Positions 61,771 through 64,000 of a stretch of 64,000 bases of DNA are shown in pieces (positions within the stretch are counted from its first letter, which is position 1; every line of letters starts with the position of its first letter). A program made the position numbers and the translations under genes. The notes beneath the pieces were generated by a model. That model did not search any database, was not told the origin of the DNA, and worked only from the letters and a program-made list of their open reading frames with translations. This DNA is from Sphingopyxis sp. LC363 (GTDB taxonomy: Bacteria; Pseudomonadota; Alphaproteobacteria; Sphingomonadales; Sphingomonadaceae): contig NZ_JNFC01000001.1 of NCBI RefSeq assembly GCF_000756385.1, positions 186,001 to 250,000 of the forward strand, written 5' to 3'.

Positions 61771-61819
61771 CCATGACGGGCTGAGAGCCGGGAGAGAGTC
61801 TCGCGGCGGCCTGTCATGG
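61771..61819 (+). ncRNA. Candidate structured leader element, copy 2 (before ParB-like gene)
   Basis: Outer stem CCATGACGGGC (61771-61781) / GCCTGTCATGG (61809-61819), 11 bp with one G.T pair; left bulge TGAGA (61782-61786); inner stem GCCG (61787-61790) / CGGC (61804-61807); loop carries GGAGAGAGTCT. The loop and the TGARA bulge match the copy at 60463, while stem bases differ in a compensating way. The start codon lies nine bases after the stem, so the fold could gate translation. Confidence 0.68.
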
Positions 61820-61828
61820 AGAAGCATC

Positions 61829-63946
61829 ATGACGAAACAGGCAAAAATCACCCTCAGCGGCGCGCGGGAAATTCCCTTCAGCGCGCTCGTGCTGAGCCAG
61901 GCCAATGTGCGGCGCGTGAAGGCCGGGGTGTCGATCGACAGCCTTGCCGCGGACATCGCGCGGCGCGGCCTCCTCCAGAGCCTGACTGTTCGCGCCCAGC
62001 GCGACGAGGCGGGCCAGGAAACCGGTCGCTTCGAAGTCCCGGCCGGCGGTCGCCGCTTCCGCGCGCTCCAGATGCTGGTGAAACAGCGGCGCCTGGCGAA
62101 GACCGAGCCCGTGCCCTGCATCGTCCGCGAGGATGATGCCGTGTCGGCCGAAGAGGATTCGCTCGCCGAAAATGTCCATCGCGAACCGCTGCATCCGCTC
62201 GACCAGTTCCGGTCGATGCAGAAGCTCGTCGAACAGGGCACCGACATCGAAACGATCGCGGCGACCTTCATGGTCACGCCCGCGGTCGTGAAACAGCGCC
62301 TCAAGCTCGCCGAGGTCTCGCCCAAGCTCCACGACATCTACGCCGATGACGGCATGACGCTCGAACAGCTGATGTCCTTTTCGGTGTCGAGCGATCACGC
62401 GCGGCAGGAACAGGTCTGGGATATGCTCGCCTCGAGCCACACCCAGCAGCCCTGGTATATCCGCGCGCGGCTGACCGAGGACAAGGTTCGGGCATCGGAC
62501 AAGCGCGTCCAGTTCGTCACCCTCGACGCCTATCGCGAGGCAGGCGGACATATTCTTCGCGATCTCTTCGAAAGCGATGACGGCGGCTGGCTCGAGGACG
62601 TCGCGCTGCTCGACCGGCTGCAGGCCGAGAAGTTCGAAGCCGAGGTTGCGCGTGTCGCGGCGGAAGGCTGGAAGTGGATCGAGACGGCGGTCGACTTCCC
62701 CTATGGCCACACCTTCGGCCACCGCCCGCTCGATGGCGTGGCGGCCGAGACGAGCGCCGACGATGAGGCGCGGATCGAAGCGCTGCGCGAGGAAGCCGAC
62801 CGGCTCGAAGACGAATGGGCGGGCGCCGAGGACATCCCCGATGAAATCAGTGCCCGGATCGATGCGATCGACGAGGAGATCGCGCCGCTCGTCTCGAAGC
62901 CGCTGATCTACGACCCGGAGGAAGTGGCGATCGCCGGCACCTTCGTGAGCATCGATGTCGACGGGTCGCTGCATATCGAACGCGGCTTCGTTCGTCCCGA
63001 GGACGAGCCGCAAGAGCCCGTTGACGAGGAAGCTGCGGGCGGCGAGGAAGCGGCCGGCGGCGTGATCGGCGACGAAATGCAGGAAGATGCGGTCGGCGCG
63101 ACATCTCCGGAAGAAGGCGGCACCGGCGAGGGCGAAGATCCGGATGATCTCGTCCGCCCGCTTCCGGACAAGCTCGTGACCGACCTCACCGCGCACCGCA
63201 CCCTTGCGCTGCGCGACGCGCTGGCCGCAAGCCCGCTGGTGGCGTTTGCGGCGATGCTCCACGCCATCGTTCTCGAATGCTTCTACACCTATGCCTCCTC
63301 GGCGAGTTGCGTCGGCATCGCGCTGCGCAATCATTCGATGGTCGGCTATGATGCGGGGCTCAACGATACGCCGTCCGCGCGGGCCATTCGCGAACGGCAC
63401 GAAGGCTGGTCCGAGCGGCTGCCCGATGCGACCGCCGATCTGTGGGACGTGCTTGCCGGTCTCGACGCTGATGACCAGGCAGCACTGTTCGCGCACTGCG
63501 TCTCCTTCGGCGTCAATGCGGTGTGGGAGCCGGCGACCCGCTATAATGAAGGCCGGGTGTCGGCCCGCGCGGTGGCGAGCCGGATCGACCATTCGCACAT
63601 CCTCGCGCGGGCGTCGGGCCTCGACATGGTCCAGGCGGGCTGGGTTGCTACCACGGCCAATTACCTCGGACGGGTGACCAAGCCGGGGATCCTCGATGCC
63701 GTCGAAGAGGCTTGCGGGGCCGAAGCGGCGGCGCGGATTGCGGGACTGAAGAAGCCCGAGATGGCGAGCGCCGCCGAGGACCTGCTCAAAGGCACCGGCT
63801 GGCTTGCACATCCGCTGCGCACGCCCGTCATCGACGAGCCCGACGGTGATGGGGAGCTGGCTGCGGCCAATGACGATGGCCCTGCAATCGAAGCGGGCCA
63901 TGACGAGCTGGGCGACGACGACATCGAAGCGATTGCCGCCGAATAA
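61829..63946 (+). CDS. ParB/RepB-family nuclease-like protein, large form
   Basis: A 705-residue protein. The N-terminal ParB/Srx domain (about 10-130) has IPFSALVLSQANVRRVKAG, DIARRGLLQSLTV, AGGRRFRALQML and SLAENVHREPLHPLDQFRSM; a KorB-like HTH follows (IETIAATFMVTPAVVKQRLKL). The C-terminal 450 residues are acidic (runs of Glu/Asp around 390-440) and much longer than in chromosomal ParB. Large ParB-like proteins next to DUF932 are typical of sphingomonad and rhizobial plasmids. No parA is in the window, so a partition role is uncertain. RBS GGAGAAG. Confidence 0.87.
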   Translation: MTKQAKITLSGAREIPFSALVLSQANVRRVKAGVSIDSLAADIARRGLLQSLTVRAQRDEAGQETGRFEVPAGGRRFRALQMLVKQRRLAKTEPVPCIVREDDAVSAEEDSLAENVHREPLHPLDQFRSMQKLVEQGTDIETIAATFMVTPAVVKQRLKLAEVSPKLHDIYADDGMTLEQLMSFSVSSDHARQEQVWDMLASSHTQQPWYIRARLTEDKVRASDKRVQFVTLDAYREAGGHILRDLFESDDGGWLEDVALLDRLQAEKFEAEVARVAAEGWKWIETAVDFPYGHTFGHRPLDGVAAETSADDEARIEALREEADRLEDEWAGAEDIPDEISARIDAIDEEIAPLVSKPLIYDPEEVAIAGTFVSIDVDGSLHIERGFVRPEDEPQEPVDEEAAGGEEAAGGVIGDEMQEDAVGATSPEEGGTGEGEDPDDLVRPLPDKLVTDLTAHRTLALRDALAASPLVAFAAMLHAIVLECFYTYASSASCVGIALRNHSMVGYDAGLNDTPSARAIRERHEGWSERLPDATADLWDVLAGLDADDQAALFAHCVSFGVNAVWEPATRYNEGRVSARAVASRIDHSHILARASGLDMVQAGWVATTANYLGRVTKPGILDAVEEACGAEAAARIAGLKKPEMASAAEDLLKGTGWLAHPLRTPVIDEPDGDGELAAANDDGPAIEAGHDELGDDDIEAIAAE

Positions 63947-63964
63947 CGCCACCGACTATCATTC

Positions 63965-64000
63965 GGGGAGTTCGGCGCTGTGCCGGGCTCCCCATTTTTT
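63965..64000 (+). terminator. Intrinsic terminator after ParB-like gene
   Basis: A 12-bp stem, GGGGAGTTCGGC / GCCGGGCTCCCC with two G.T pairs, loop GCTGT, followed by ATTTTTT at the window end. This is the clearest rho-independent terminator in the window. Confidence 0.9.

Noticed and set aside
1..64000. tRNA, rRNA, CRISPR arrays, insertion sequences and attachment sites
   Set aside because: None was recognised by reading; a tRNAscan, CRISPR and IS search would be needed to exclude degenerate forms.

Overview
The window reads as an accessory metal-resistance region of a GC-rich alphaproteobacterium, most likely a sphingomonad (Sphingopyxis, Sphingobium or Novosphingobium type). This is inferred from gene content: three large TonB-dependent receptors, PepSY membrane proteins, copper clusters with CopA/CopB/DUF305/DUF411, and a DUF932 plus ParB-like gene pair of the kind common on sphingomonad plasmids and integrative elements. 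No rRNA, tRNA, CRISPR array, transposase or integrase was recognised.

Layout. (1) 1-12334: a CzcBA-type divalent-metal RND pump with a DUF190 protein, an SRPBCC protein, a P1B-4 ATPase with a His-rich N-terminus, a second (HAE-1 type) RND permease without an adaptor, another SRPBCC protein, and a DsbB/DsbA-like thiol-oxidation pair. (2) 12362-18051: a methyltransferase and AraC regulator, an FTR1 permease with a cytochrome c domain (PbrT-like) and a CDF-like transporter divergent from a MerR; then a MerT-like transporter and a GDCCVxC protein divergent from a second MerR. Both MerR operators sit in promoters with 19-bp spacers. (3) 18136-26244: a cusCBAF copper/silver efflux operon with two small secreted proteins, then a glutaredoxin-MauE fusion divergent from a third MerR across a classical mer-type operator. 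(4) 26245-30770: a visibly less GC-rich segment with a TonB receptor and an unfamiliar protein combining an HhH-like part and a restriction-nuclease-like part. (5) 30772-37542: cytochrome c, DUF4440 protein, CPC-type copper ATPase, a second methyltransferase/AraC pair, CopD and CopC. (6) 37686-43640: a cnrYXH-like anti-sigma/sensor/ECF sigma module followed by the multicopper oxidase copA, copB, DUF305, DUF411, a lipoprotein and a DUF411 remnant. (7) 43760-52474: a TonB receptor, then a LysR-regulated polar amino-acid ABC operon with a fused two-domain permease and an embedded cystathionine beta-lyase-like enzyme. (8) 52760-57620: a TonB receptor, two PepSY proteins and a HutC-type GntR regulator, with GntR-type palindromes at both ends. 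(9) 57817-60276: an AraC regulator divergent from a third methyltransferase and an alpha/beta-hydrolase-fold protein lacking catalytic residues. (10) 60463-64000: DUF932 and ParB-like genes, each preceded by the same foldable leader element, closed by a strong terminator.

Together the region supplies export of divalent metals (Czc, P1B-4, CDF) and of Cu/Ag (Cus, CopA ATPase), periplasmic copper oxidation and binding (CopABCD, CusF, DUF411), thiol repair, and at least seven metal- or stress-type regulators. The most unusual items are the paired leader RNA candidates, the CnrX-type sensor placed before a copper operon, the repeated AraC-methyltransferase cassettes, and the fused ABC permease operon.
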